From: an uncultured Alphaproteobacteria bacterium
Lineage (GTDB): Bacteria > Pseudomonadota > Alphaproteobacteria > Puniceispirillales > UBA1172
Assembly: GCA_958431225.1 (NCBI GenBank)
Contig: OY288107.1
Coordinates: forward strand, 957,501 to 1,021,500
Direction of reading: 5' to 3'
Length of the DNA stretch: 64,000 nt
In this document: piece by piece, positions 9,053 through 17,088 of the stretch
How the letters are laid out: each line of letters opens with the position of its first letter
Position numbering within the stretch: the stretch's first letter is position 1
The notes under the pieces: generated by a model
Databases searched by the model: none
Seen by the model: only the letters and a program-made list of their open reading frames with translations
What the model was told of the DNA's origin: nothing
Program-made: the position numbers and the translations under genes

Positions 9053-10060
9053 CTATGCCTTTTTTTGTGGGGTGAAATTTTCATCATAGAATCGCAACCA
9101 ATTTAGCCCCAGAATCGCATCAATTTCCTCCGTGGCAAAGCCGACAGATTCTAGCCCCTTTGCTAGATTGGGGAAATCGCGGATGCCTTGAAACCATTTT
9201 GGCATCGGCGGGAAGCCGGCAGCATCGGCACTGCCCTCGCCGTAATCGGTCTCGCGCGCCCAGCGCCCGTTGCGCATCCATGCCACCACGCTATCGGGCT
9301 GATTCTGGCATAGGTCCGAGCCGATGCCTAGCGATTCTATGCCATAACGTGTTGCCGCTTCGGCGATCATTTTACAAAAACTTTCCGCCGTGCAGGCGCT
9401 CCCATCTTTCAAATGATGCGGGTACAACGAAAAACCGATCATGCCGCCGCGTGCGGTTAGTGCCTTAATCACCTCATCGGATTTATTGCGTAAAGCCGCG
9501 TGCCACCACGATGGATTGGCGTGAGTAATAGCAATCGGGCGCGCCGATGTATCAATCGCCTCCAAGGTGGAGCGCGGTGCCGAATGGCTCATATCTATCA
9601 CCAAGCCGACACGATTCATCTCAGCAATCGCTTGGCGGCCAAAGCGCGTTAGCCCCGGGTCTTCCGCCTCATAACATCCCGTCGCCAATAGCGACTGATT
9701 ATTATAACTCAACTGCATAAAGCGTCCGCCTAGCTGGTGCAGAATTTCAATCAAGCCGATATCGTCCTCCATCGGCGCGCAATTCTGAAAACCATAAAAA
9801 ATCGCCGTGCGCCCGCTGGCATGCGCCTGCCGCACATCCGCCCCAGTGCGTCCATGCATTAAACGCGCGGGATGCGTTTCAATATAGCGATTCCATGTCG
9901 CCATATTTGCCACGGTCTCGCGGAAATTTTCATGGTAGCAGATGGTGACATGCACCGCAGATAGTGCCGCATCCGCCATCTCAGCAAATAATTCTGGCGA
10001 CCAATTGGCGTATTGCAAATTGTCAATGCGTATTGGGCGTATCGGTGTTGATGGTGTCAT
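9053..10060 (-). CDS. Membrane dipeptidase family (peptidase M19)
   Basis: Metal-dependent dipeptidase of the renal dipeptidase family, which hydrolyses dipeptides including D-amino-acid or dehydropeptide substrates. Family features seen: FYGFQNCAPMEDD, LVIDMSHSA, ITHANPSWW, GIGSDLCQ and the C-terminal ILGLNWLRFYDENF. The ATG at 10060 is preferred over one 16 codons upstream because AGGGGGA lies about 7 bases before it; the family homology also starts there. With this start there is no signal peptide, so a cytoplasmic enzyme is more likely despite the family name. First gene of an operon with a 581-residue unknown protein and a DUF3726 protein. Confidence 0.88.
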   Translation of the reverse strand: MTPSTPIRPIRIDNLQYANWSPELFAEMADAALSAVHVTICYHENFRETVANMATWNRYIETHPARLMHGRTGADVRQAHASGRTAIFYGFQNCAPMEDDIGLIEILHQLGGRFMQLSYNNQSLLATGCYEAEDPGLTRFGRQAIAEMNRVGLVIDMSHSAPRSTLEAIDTSARPIAITHANPSWWHAALRNKSDEVIKALTARGGMIGFSLYPHHLKDGSACTAESFCKMIAEAATRYGIESLGIGSDLCQNQPDSVVAWMRNGRWARETDYGEGSADAAGFPPMPKWFQGIRDFPNLAKGLESVGFATEEIDAILGLNWLRFYDENFTPQKKA

Positions 10061-10200
10061 TGGCTTTCCCCCTAAAAGTAATGTTATGACTATGGCAAAT
10101 TTGCGCAAGATTCACAAGCCACGCTGATGACGCAATTGCGGCATTTGATTTTTACGGATTTTATGCCACAATGGGCGCGGGAAATCTGATTGAGATGTGT

Positions 10201-10854
10201 ATGTTGCGTAAATTAATAGCAGAATTTTTGGGCACATGGTTTCTGTTAGCCACGATTGTTGGTTCAGGAATTATGGCGGAACAGTTAGCGGACGGCAATG
10301 TCGCCCTCGCGCTTTTGGGCAATGCTATCGCCACCGGGGCCATGTTGGTGGTGCTGATTACTATATTTGCGCCGATTTCTGGGGCGCATTTTAACCCCGC
10401 CGTGACCATCAGCTTCGCCCTGCAACGCACCATCAACCCGCACCTAGCCGCGGCTTATATGCTTGCGCAAATTACCGGCGGTATCTGCGGCGTCATGGCG
10501 GCGCACCTCATGTTTGACCTGCCCCTCATCCAAAACGCTACCACTATGCGTAGCGGATTCGGGCAATGGGCGGGGGAATTTATTGCTAGTTTTGGACTCG
10601 TCGGTATCATCATCGCTTGCCTCCGCACCAAAGCCGATTTTGTCCCTATGGCAGTCGGACTCTATATCACCGCCGCCTATTGGTTCACCTCATCAACCTC
10701 CTTCGCCAACCCCGCCGTAACCATCGCACGTGGGTTCTCTGATAGTTTTTCCGGTATCTATCCTTGGCATGTTCCGGCATTTATCTTGATGCAAATTACT
10801 GCCGCGGTTTTGGCTACTTGGTTTTTTTGTTGGCTTTGTAAGAGGGATATTTAA
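10201..10854 (+). CDS. Aquaporin / MIP family channel
   Basis: 217 residues from the chosen ATG. Six hydrophobic segments and both half-helix motifs are present: HFNPAVT in the first half and ANPAVTIAR in the second, with Arg in the selectivity-filter position after the second NPA. It should pass water and perhaps small neutral solutes. The start at 10201 (MLRKLIAEFLGTW) is chosen because TTGAG lies 6 bases upstream and the family usually begins there; in-frame ATGs at 10171 and 10195 are possible. The 3' half is C+A-rich, flipping to G+T in the last 110 bases. A mosaic repeat starts at the base after the stop. Confidence 0.9.
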   Translation: MLRKLIAEFLGTWFLLATIVGSGIMAEQLADGNVALALLGNAIATGAMLVVLITIFAPISGAHFNPAVTISFALQRTINPHLAAAYMLAQITGGICGVMAAHLMFDLPLIQNATTMRSGFGQWAGEFIASFGLVGIIIACLRTKADFVPMAVGLYITAAYWFTSSTSFANPAVTIARGFSDSFSGIYPWHVPAFILMQITAAVLATWFFCWLCKRDI

Positions 10855-11028
10855 TATGGGGGATTTCATCCCCCAAACCCCCTGACCGCCGAGCGCGGCG
10901 GGGCGAATTTTTGGCGTATGCCACAACTAACTGCGCCTCTCTTTTTAGCAACCGATGAGCGCGAAAGATCAAAAATTCGCGGCGGGGCGTTCCCCGCTCG
11001 GGGGGTTGGGGGGCGAAGCGCCCCCATA
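10855..11028. repeat. Mosaic hairpin repeat, locus 4 (short form)
   Basis: Starts at the base after the aquaporin stop. Left hairpin has the GATTTCATC loop, the second hairpin has CCGCC/GGCGG stems, then GGCGTATGCCA and one AACCGATGAGCGC arm. It goes straight into the right end, with a GCGGGGCGTTCCCCGC hairpin and GCGAAGCGC terminal loop, missing the central core. The opposite gene's stop is 4 bases beyond. Confidence 0.85.
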
Positions 11029-11031
11029 TCT

Positions 11032-11781
11032 TTAATTCATATAAGATAAAGTCGTCGTATGAAGTTTCGTTGCCCATGCTTTAATATCTGCATCTTGGCG
11101 GAGTTGGTCGTTGCGGATTTCTATTAGGACATGGGGTATTTTGCGTGGTTCGGCGTGGGTGAGTATGAACCAATCGTGTCCTGGGCGCACTTGATATGGC
11201 ACGTTGAAGCCGATGTTGAGATGCGGGTTTGCTATTGCTTGTGCAAAGTTTCGTGCATAGGTCTCACCTTTATTATAAAGAAAACTAATATGCCATGGGC
11301 GCGCCACACCATCCATCTCTGGCGTGAAACTATGGAGCGCAATGACAAAACGCACCTGATTTTGCCCTAAAACCTGATGGCATAAATTGTCGTATGGGCG
11401 GAAAATCTCTGTCTCGCGAGCGGTGATTTCCTCTGCTGCTAGGTCGACATTGCCGGGAATCGGAATATGATCGCTTACCTCTGGGATTGATTGCGGTGAG
11501 GTTAAAGCGCGATTGCAGTCAATCACCAAACGGCTATAATTTTGCAAAATTAAACCCGCACCTAACAACCCCGCTAACCCCCGCGCCACCGCACCCGCAC
11601 CTATATCCCACGCAATATGTTGTTCCGCTAAATCTAAATCATCCCCTAAACCCAACCTGCCTAACGCCCGCGGAATCGCTAAGCCTGCATGCTCGCAGAT
11701 GATTAAAATATCGGGACGCTTTTTTGGGGCGATATACTCCACAGGAGGCGGGTCGTTTTTGGATAGTAGTTTTTTGGTCAT
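11032..11781 (-). CDS. N-formylglutamate amidohydrolase family protein
   Basis: 249 residues from ATG 11781. Family signatures: ILIICEHAG near the N-terminus, HIAWDIGA, LIDCNR-like VIDCNRAL, IALHSFTP and HVLIEIRNDQ. The family hydrolyses N-formyl-L-glutamate in histidine degradation, but many members act on unknown N-acyl amino acids, and no hut genes are nearby. An upstream in-frame ATG would add 18 residues (MGDEIPHLRK...) that are translation of the adjacent mosaic repeat, so it is rejected. Coding strand is G+T-rich at the 5' half and A+C-rich at the 3' end, following the position-dependent skew. Confidence 0.85.
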   Translation of the reverse strand: MTKKLLSKNDPPPVEYIAPKKRPDILIICEHAGLAIPRALGRLGLGDDLDLAEQHIAWDIGAGAVARGLAGLLGAGLILQNYSRLVIDCNRALTSPQSIPEVSDHIPIPGNVDLAAEEITARETEIFRPYDNLCHQVLGQNQVRFVIALHSFTPEMDGVARPWHISFLYNKGETYARNFAQAIANPHLNIGFNVPYQVRPGHDWFILTHAEPRKIPHVLIEIRNDQLRQDADIKAWATKLHTTTLSYMN

Positions 11782-11812
11782 GATTAAATATAATCTTTTT
11801 TTTATTTTTCGT

Positions 11813-11957
11813 AAATGGGGGATTTCATCCCCCAAACCCCCTGACCGCCGAGCGCGGCGGGGCGGATTTTTGGTTTATGCCACAATGCCACGCGCCAAAA
11901 ATTCGCGGCGGGGCGTTCCCCGCTGCTGGGGGTTTGGGGGGCGCATAGCCCCCCATA
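11813..11957. repeat. Mosaic hairpin repeat, locus 5 (minimal form)
   Basis: Shortest two-ended copy: left terminal hairpin with GATTTCATC loop, CCGCC/GGCGG hairpin, GGTTTATGCCA, then directly the right end with GCGGGGCGTTCCCCGC and a GCGCATAGC terminal loop. Both the AACCGATGATCGC arms and the core are absent. It lies between two minus-strand genes. Confidence 0.85.
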
Positions 11958-11967
11958 AAAACAAAAA

Positions 11968-12879
11968 TCATTTAAGCACACGTAATTTTATTCCTGCAAT
12001 TCGTGTGATGTAAAGGCTGAGGATAATGATTGCCATTGCTATGATTTTTATATTGCTGATGGTTTCGTCTAGGATGAAATAGCCTATCAGCACGGCTATC
12101 ATTGGGATGAGGTATCCGACATTGGATAGGAAGCCTGCGCCGGCGCGGTTGATTAGGATATAGCGGAGCGAGAATGCCATTGCTGTTGAGACAACTCCTA
12201 GCCATAATAGCGCTAACCATGCCTCAAAGCTCCATGTTGTTATGTCCGGGCGTTCTATGAATATGGCGGCGGGGACGAAAAATATGCTTGTTAGTAATAG
12301 GCTAAAACAGGCTAGTTGCGAGGGGCGTAAAGCCGTCTGTCCGCGCACTAGTAAATTGCCGGCACCATAGCACCCGAACGCTAAAATTAACCCAAACTGC
12401 GCCCATAGCGACGAATGCCCCATCTGCGCAAAGCCCTCATGCATCAATAACACCGCACCGATTAAACCCACCAACACGCCAATAAAACGCCCCCTTGTCA
12501 TCAGCTCATCTTTAGTCACAAAATGCGCGCCAATCACCGTCACTAACGGCGAGGCGCCATTCAGCAAACCCGCAACCGTGCTATCAACATACTGCTCCGC
12601 CCACGCTATCAGAAAAAACGGAATCGCCGTGCCAATGAAACCTATCGCTAACAAACGACGATAAGGCATCGCGCGTAAATCTACACGCCAACCACCCGCA
12701 AAAAACAAAAAAACCGCCATCGCTAAAAAACCAAGAAGCGTCCTTGAGGCAACCAACGATAACGGACCCGTCTCAACAACAGCCAACTTAATCGCACCAA
12801 ACGCCGATCCCCAAATCACGGAAACAACGAATAGAATGATGTAATCAAGTAAATTTTGACGAACTAATTGATGAGTCAT
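11968..12879 (-). CDS. EamA / DMT-family transporter
   Basis: 303 residues with about ten hydrophobic segments in two EamA repeats. The first half has SVIWGSAFGAIK and the second ALLWLGVVSTAMAFSLRYILI and LIPMIAVLIGYFILDE. The last is the conserved PVxAxxxGxxxLgE-like segment near the C-terminus. It is an inner-membrane drug/metabolite-type exporter or importer; the substrate cannot be inferred. It stands alone between two mosaic repeats. The coding strand is G+T-rich at the 5' end and A+C-rich at the 3' end. Confidence 0.9.
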   Translation of the reverse strand: MTHQLVRQNLLDYIILFVVSVIWGSAFGAIKLAVVETGPLSLVASRTLLGFLAMAVFLFFAGGWRVDLRAMPYRRLLAIGFIGTAIPFFLIAWAEQYVDSTVAGLLNGASPLVTVIGAHFVTKDELMTRGRFIGVLVGLIGAVLLMHEGFAQMGHSSLWAQFGLILAFGCYGAGNLLVRGQTALRPSQLACFSLLLTSIFFVPAAIFIERPDITTWSFEAWLALLWLGVVSTAMAFSLRYILINRAGAGFLSNVGYLIPMIAVLIGYFILDETISNIKIIAMAIIILSLYITRIAGIKLRVLK

Positions 12880-12913
12880 GAGTATTGATATACGCTTTTT
12901 TTTGTTAAAAAGA

Positions 12914-13205
12914 AATGGGGGATTTCATCCCCCAAACCCCCTGAGCGGGGAACGCCCCGCCGCGATTTATTGGCGTATGCCATAACGAACTGCGCCTCAT
13001 TTTTGACAACCGATGATCGCTATGGATTCGTAAAAATTCCTCGCGGGGCGCATGGGGGTATGGGGGCTTGCCCCCATGATAATAACATTTACCAAGCGAT
13101 CATCGGTTGTTGAAGAAAAGGGCGCAGGGTGCCGTGGCAAGCACCAAAAATACGCGGCGGGGCGTTCCCCGCTGCTGGGGGTTTGGGGGGCGCATAGCCC
13201 CCCAT
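12914..13205. repeat. Mosaic hairpin repeat, locus 6 (full form)
   Basis: A full-length reference copy. In order: terminal hairpin GATTTCATC, hairpin GCGGGGAACGCCCCGC, GGCGTATGCCA, arm AACCGATGATCGC, core TATGGATTCG and CCTCGCGGGGCG. Then come inner hairpin GGGGGCTTGCCCCC, arm GCGATCATCGGTT, hairpin GCGGGGCGTTCCCCGC and terminal loop GCGCATAGC. The core reads left to right (orientation A). It sits between divergent genes and would have to contain or neighbour both promoters. Confidence 0.9.
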
Positions 13206-13261
13206 AAAAAAGATACAATTAATTTGACATATTCCAGAAATTTTGACTTATTCTAGCGATT

Positions 13262-14878
13262 ATGAAGGATGAATTTGATTATATCATAGTAGGCGCAGGT
13301 TCGGCGGGTGCGGTTTTGGCGGCGCGGTTGAGCGCGGATAAAACCACGCGCGTGCTGTTGTTGGAGGCGGGGCGCAAGGGTTGGCATCCTTATCTGCATA
13401 TTCCTATCGGTTATGGGCGCGTGTTTCACGATGCGCGTTATAATTGGAAATATAGCACCGCCCCTGAACCGCATCTAAACCAGCGGCGCATATATTGTCC
13501 GCGCGGCAAAGTTTTGGGTGGGTCGTCCGCAATTAACGCGATGGTCTATGTGCGCGGATGCCCCCAAGATTATGACGAGTGGGAAGCGGTGGCGCCGGGC
13601 TGGGGTTGGGCAGATGTTGCGCCGATATTCCGCCAAATGGAAGACTGGCAAGGCACGCCAAATCGGGCAAGAGGCACGGGCGGGGCGCTTTGCGTCAGCG
13701 ATGTTAAAGCTTTCGCGCATCCCACCACCCACGCCTATATCAAAGCCGCCGAAACTATAGGCATAGCGTATAATGACGACTATAATTCTGATACTATGGA
13801 GGGGACGTGCTTTTACCAAATCAACACACGCAAAGGTCTGCGCGCTTCTACCGCCAACGCTTATCTCAAACCCGTAGCATCACGGCGCAACCTCACCATT
13901 CAAACCGGCGCCATGGCACAGCGCATTATTTTTGATGGGCGCACGGCACAAGGCGTTGCCTATAGACGCGGCGGCAAGATGCGAACAGCACGCGCAAAAC
14001 GCGAAGTGATTCTCTGTGGCGGTGCCATCAACACCCCGCAACTATTGCAGTTTTCAGGCATCGGCAATAGCGCGCTATTACAAAAAATGGGCATAGATGT
14101 GGTGCTAAACCAGCCCCATGTCGGGCGCCATTTACGCGACCATCTCGGCTTTGAGCTCATCTATCAAGCCACTGTGCCAACCCTCAATCAACTCCTACGC
14201 CCCCTATGGGGCAAGATGCGGGCAGGGCTAGAATTCCTCTGCAAACGCCAAGGATTACTCACCCTAAGCCTCAACCAAAGCGGCGGTTTCGTCCGCACCC
14301 AAAAAGGCATCGGTGCCCCCGACCTGCAACTTTATTTCGTCCCCATGACCTACACCACCGCCCCAAGCGGCGTAAGACCGCTGATGAATTTAGACCCCTT
14401 CCCCGGCTTCCGCATCGGCTTCAACCCATGCAAACCCGAAAGCCACGGCTATGTAGAAATCTGCGCACCAGACCCGACCGCCCCACCAAAAATTGTCGGC
14501 AACTACCTCGCCAGCCCACGCGACCGCCAAACTATGATCGCCGGCACAAAACTCATCAAACGCATCGCCGAAAGCCCCGCCCTCGCCGCCATCACCGACA
14601 AAATCATCACCCCCGAAACACCCCTCAACACCGACACAGAAATCCTCAACTGCATCCGCGCACACAGCACAACAATCTTCCACCAATGCGGAACCTGCCG
14701 CATGGGACGCGATGCAAAAACTTCGGTAACAGACAACAAACTCCGCGTCCATGGCATCAAAAACCTACGCATCGCCGACGCCTCCATCTTCCCCACCATC
14801 CCATCAGGAAACACCAACGCACCCACCATCATGCTAGCCGAAAAAGCCGCCATAATTATCAAAAATGAACCTCAATGA
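13262..14878 (+). CDS. GMC-family FAD oxidoreductase (choline/alcohol dehydrogenase-like)
   Basis: 538 residues. N-terminal FAD dinucleotide-binding motif GAGSAGAVLAARL (about 11-23) with LLLEAGRKG, GMC signature region RGKVLGGSSAINAMVYVRG near 80-98, and C-terminal active-site region FHQCGTCRMG with the catalytic His, followed by NLRIADASIFPTIPSGNTNAP. It oxidises a primary alcohol (choline, glycol or alkanol); the exact substrate is unclear. Neighbour DUF4396 is convergent, overlapping by 7 bases. The 5' part is G+T-rich, whereas the 3' two-thirds are A+C-rich on the coding strand (43 of 60 at 14521-14580), and that bias continues into the opposite-strand neighbour. Confidence 0.93.
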   Translation: MKDEFDYIIVGAGSAGAVLAARLSADKTTRVLLLEAGRKGWHPYLHIPIGYGRVFHDARYNWKYSTAPEPHLNQRRIYCPRGKVLGGSSAINAMVYVRGCPQDYDEWEAVAPGWGWADVAPIFRQMEDWQGTPNRARGTGGALCVSDVKAFAHPTTHAYIKAAETIGIAYNDDYNSDTMEGTCFYQINTRKGLRASTANAYLKPVASRRNLTIQTGAMAQRIIFDGRTAQGVAYRRGGKMRTARAKREVILCGGAINTPQLLQFSGIGNSALLQKMGIDVVLNQPHVGRHLRDHLGFELIYQATVPTLNQLLRPLWGKMRAGLEFLCKRQGLLTLSLNQSGGFVRTQKGIGAPDLQLYFVPMTYTTAPSGVRPLMNLDPFPGFRIGFNPCKPESHGYVEICAPDPTAPPKIVGNYLASPRDRQTMIAGTKLIKRIAESPALAAITDKIITPETPLNTDTEILNCIRAHSTTIFHQCGTCRMGRDAKTSVTDNKLRVHGIKNLRIADASIFPTIPSGNTNAPTIMLAEKAAIIIKNEPQ

Positions 14879-15318
14879 CACGACTTGCCCAACGCCTTCA
14901 GGCGCCAATAATTATACGGCAAAGGCGTCAAAAACCCCGCCAACAACATAATCGGCACCACCCACCACGTCAATTTCGCACCGCCAGTCAACCAAACATC
15001 AACCAAATTCATCGCAACCTCCATCGCAATCATAGACAAAAATGACATGCCAATAGCCGTGCGAAAAGCCAACCCCAAAGCCATCTGCCGCATCAAAATA
15101 AATGTCTCCAAAGCAATGGAAGTCAATAACCCATTAATAATCGCTAAACCCAAAATAGCCCAAACCGCCCACGCAATCCCCGTCACCTGAAAAAACAAAA
15201 TTGTCCCCAAATCACCAATGGCACAACCCAATAAACACCAAGCAGTATTAACCCCCGCCCGCCGCCATGTGCGTGCGCAATGCCAATGCGTTGGTCGTAT
15301 TTCACTAACAGAAACCAT
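14872..15318 (-). CDS. DUF4396-like membrane protein
   Basis: 148 residues with about four transmembrane segments (WCLLGCAIGDLGTILFF, AILGLAIINGLLTSIAL, FLSMIAMEVAMNLVDVW, VVPIMLLAGFLTPLPYNYW) and a C-terminal PLPYNYWRLKALGKSCH. This end, with a cytoplasmic tail rich in Lys/Cys/His, resembles DUF4396 proteins. Function unknown; inner membrane. The N-terminal HWHCARTWRRAG stretch could bind a metal, but this is only a guess. Convergent with the GMC oxidoreductase gene. Confidence 0.7.
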   Translation of the reverse strand: MVSVSEIRPTHWHCARTWRRAGVNTAWCLLGCAIGDLGTILFFQVTGIAWAVWAILGLAIINGLLTSIALETFILMRQMALGLAFRTAIGMSFLSMIAMEVAMNLVDVWLTGGAKLTWWVVPIMLLAGFLTPLPYNYWRLKALGKSCH

Positions 15319-15354
15319 AAAATCTTTTTAACCTAATTTTACGGTGAAAGCAAA

Positions 15355-15647
15355 TATGGGGGCGCTTCGCCCCCCAAACCCCCCGAGCGGGGAACGCCCC
15401 GCCGCGGATTTTTGGCGTATGCCACAATGCACCGCACCCTTTTTTCAACAACCGATGAGCGCTTGGGGTCAATGTTATTATCATGGGGGCAAGCCCCCAT
15501 ACCCCCACGCGCCCCGCGAGGAATTTTCACGAATCCATAGCGATCATCGGTTGCTGAAAAGATGGGCGCAGTTCGCTATGGCATACGCCAAAAATCCGCG
15601 GCGGGGCGTTCCCCGCTCAGGGGGTTTGGGGGATGAAATCCCCCATA
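15355..15647. repeat. Mosaic hairpin repeat, locus 7 (full form, core inverted)
   Basis: Full-length copy with GCGCTTCGC left loop, GCGGGGAACGCCCCGC, arm AACCGATGAGCGC, then inner hairpin GGGGGCAAGCCCCC before CGCCCCGCGAGG and GAATCCATA, i.e. the core is in the opposite orientation (B) to locus 6. Right arm GCGATCATCGGTT, right hairpin GCGGGGCGTTCCCCGC, terminal loop GATGAAATC. The arm sequences are mismatched (GAGCGC versus GCGATC), unlike most copies. Confidence 0.9.
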
Positions 15648-15700
15648 AAAAAAACGAAACACTTGCCTTTTGGAGAAAAAGGTTTTATGCACATTCTAGT

Positions 15701-15777
15701 GCGCTCGTAGCTCAGCTGGATAGAGCATTTGACTACGAATCAAAAGGTCGGGAGTTCGAATCTCTCCGAGCGCGCCA
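15701..15777 (+). tRNA. tRNA-Arg (anticodon ACG)
   Basis: Acceptor GCGCTCG pairs with CGAGCGC, anticodon loop CTACGAA gives ACG (inosine-modified, reads CGN), T-loop TTCGAAT, discriminator G, encoded CCA at 15775-15777. Mosaic repeats lie on both sides (53 bases before, 12 bases after). Confidence 0.95.
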
Positions 15778-15789
15778 TTTCCTTTTTAT

Positions 15790-15877
15790 GCGATTTATAG
15801 CGATCATCGGTTGCCAAAGAAAAAAGCACCGTGCGTCGTGGCATACGCCAATAAATCGCGGCGCGGCGTTCCGCGCT
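15790..15877. repeat. Mosaic hairpin repeat, locus 8 (right-arm fragment)
   Basis: Right arm GCGATCATCGGTTGCC, GGCATACGCCA and hairpin GCGCGGCGTTCCGCGC, cut off just where the convergent PhyH gene stops. The usual GGGGGTTTGGGGG terminal hairpin is missing. The last bases of the repeat and the PhyH stop codon (15876-15878) are shared. Confidence 0.8.
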
Positions 15878-16670
15878 ATGCTTGTCCGGCTATGGATTTG
15901 TAGCGGTCTTCTAGCGTTTTTTGGCGTTTTATGGCGTCGGGTTCTAGGTTGGATTGTGCTGGGATGTCGGTTTCGAAATGCTTGTAGTTGTCGGTGCCGC
16001 GTACGAGCATGGCGCTATCTAGATCATGTTTGGTTTGGCGGACATGGGCGGCTAGGTATTGCACATTTAGCCCTATGCGGCGGTCATCGCTGTTGTTGGG
16101 CATGGAGGCGTGGAGCGTCCAGCCATGGTGGAATGAGGCTTCGCCGGGCGCAAGCGGGCAGAGTTTTGCTTGCGATTCATCTACCCCGTGGACGGTTTGG
16201 GCTTGCAGTAAAACATTGCTGGCATCGTCGCCAATTTCGTGTTCAACGCGCCCTTGATGGTGGCTTGCGGGAATCATGCGCATACAACCACTCGTCGCAT
16301 CCGCTACCGATAACGCCAACCACATCGTCACCTGATCATCATGGCTCAAGCCCCAATAGGTGAGGTCCTGATGCCAACTTACATGGCTGGTGGAATGCGG
16401 CTCCTTGATAATGTACGTGGTGTTATAGAGCAAAATGTCGCCGCCTATCATCGCCTCAACCAAATCTAAAACTTGCGGCTGCGTGGCTAAAGCCAAAGGC
16501 GATGTCAGAATCGTATGCGCCTTCGTGCGATAATGTAGCGAATCACCAAGCTGCGATTCAGCATCCTCAAGAGCACGGCGATGCGCGGCAGCTTCGGCGG
16601 CGGTCAAAATCGGCACGCCCGAAATGTAGCCATCGCGTTGGTAGGTTGATACTAGTGCGGTGATGTCCAT
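15876..16670 (-). CDS. Phytanoyl-CoA dioxygenase (PhyH) family protein
   Basis: 264 residues; Fe(II)/2-oxoglutarate-dependent oxygenase. The iron ligands are visible as His100-x-Asp102 in SWHQDLTYW and the distal His in LHASMPN. The segment GLNVQYL and the Arg in DDRRIG fit 2-oxoglutarate binding. Bacterial members hydroxylate varied small molecules, so the substrate is open. The stop codon abuts a truncated mosaic repeat. Coding strand is A+C-rich at the 3' end (46 of 60 G+T on the + strand at 15901-15960). Confidence 0.9.
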   Translation of the reverse strand: MDITALVSTYQRDGYISGVPILTAAEAAAHRRALEDAESQLGDSLHYRTKAHTILTSPLALATQPQVLDLVEAMIGGDILLYNTTYIIKEPHSTSHVSWHQDLTYWGLSHDDQVTMWLALSVADATSGCMRMIPASHHQGRVEHEIGDDASNVLLQAQTVHGVDESQAKLCPLAPGEASFHHGWTLHASMPNNSDDRRIGLNVQYLAAHVRQTKHDLDSAMLVRGTDNYKHFETDIPAQSNLEPDAIKRQKTLEDRYKSIAGQA

Positions 16671-16746
16671 GATGTATGCCTCCCCTGTTTGTGAAAACTT
16701 TGGCGCAGATTTTTTTTGTTGGCAAGTGGTTTTTTTGATTTTTTTT

Positions 16747-17082
16747 CATGGGGGTTTCACCCCCACACCCCCGACCGCCGAGCGCGGCGGAGCGAATTTT
16801 TGGCGCTTGCCACAACGCACCGCACCCTTTACTTCAACGACCGATGATCGCTTGGGGTCAATTTTATTATGGGGGCAAGCCCCCATACCCCCAATGGCAC
16901 GTTTTGATTTTTCCAGATTAAAATGAAAGAATCACCCATACACGCGCCCCGCGAGGAATTTTTACGAATCCATAGCGATCATCGGTTGCTGAAAAGATGG
17001 GCGCGGTCAGTTATGGCATAAACCAAAAAATCGCGGCGGGGCGTTCCCCGCTCGGGGGGTTTGGGGGGCGAAGCGCCCCCAT
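16747..17082. repeat. Mosaic hairpin repeat, locus 9 (extended core)
   Basis: Left loop GTTTCAC, CCGCC/GGCGG hairpin, arm ACCGATGATCGC, inner hairpin GGGGGCAAGCCCCC, then a roughly 50 bp insert (around 16892-16945, including TTTCCAGATTAAAATGAAAG), then CGCCCCGCGAGG (orientation B), arm GCGATCATCGGTT, GCGGGGCGTTCCCCGC and GCGAAGCGC terminal loop followed by TTTTCTTTT. Loci 11, 13, 14 and 15 carry related inserts. Confidence 0.88.
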
Positions 17083-17088
17083 TTTCTT

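Noticed and set aside
15355..16363. Long reading frame through repeat 7, tRNA-Arg, repeat 8 and antisense to PhyH
   Set aside because: It crosses a tRNA and two repeats and runs opposite a well-supported gene; its early residues are repeat translation (RPPNPPSGERP).
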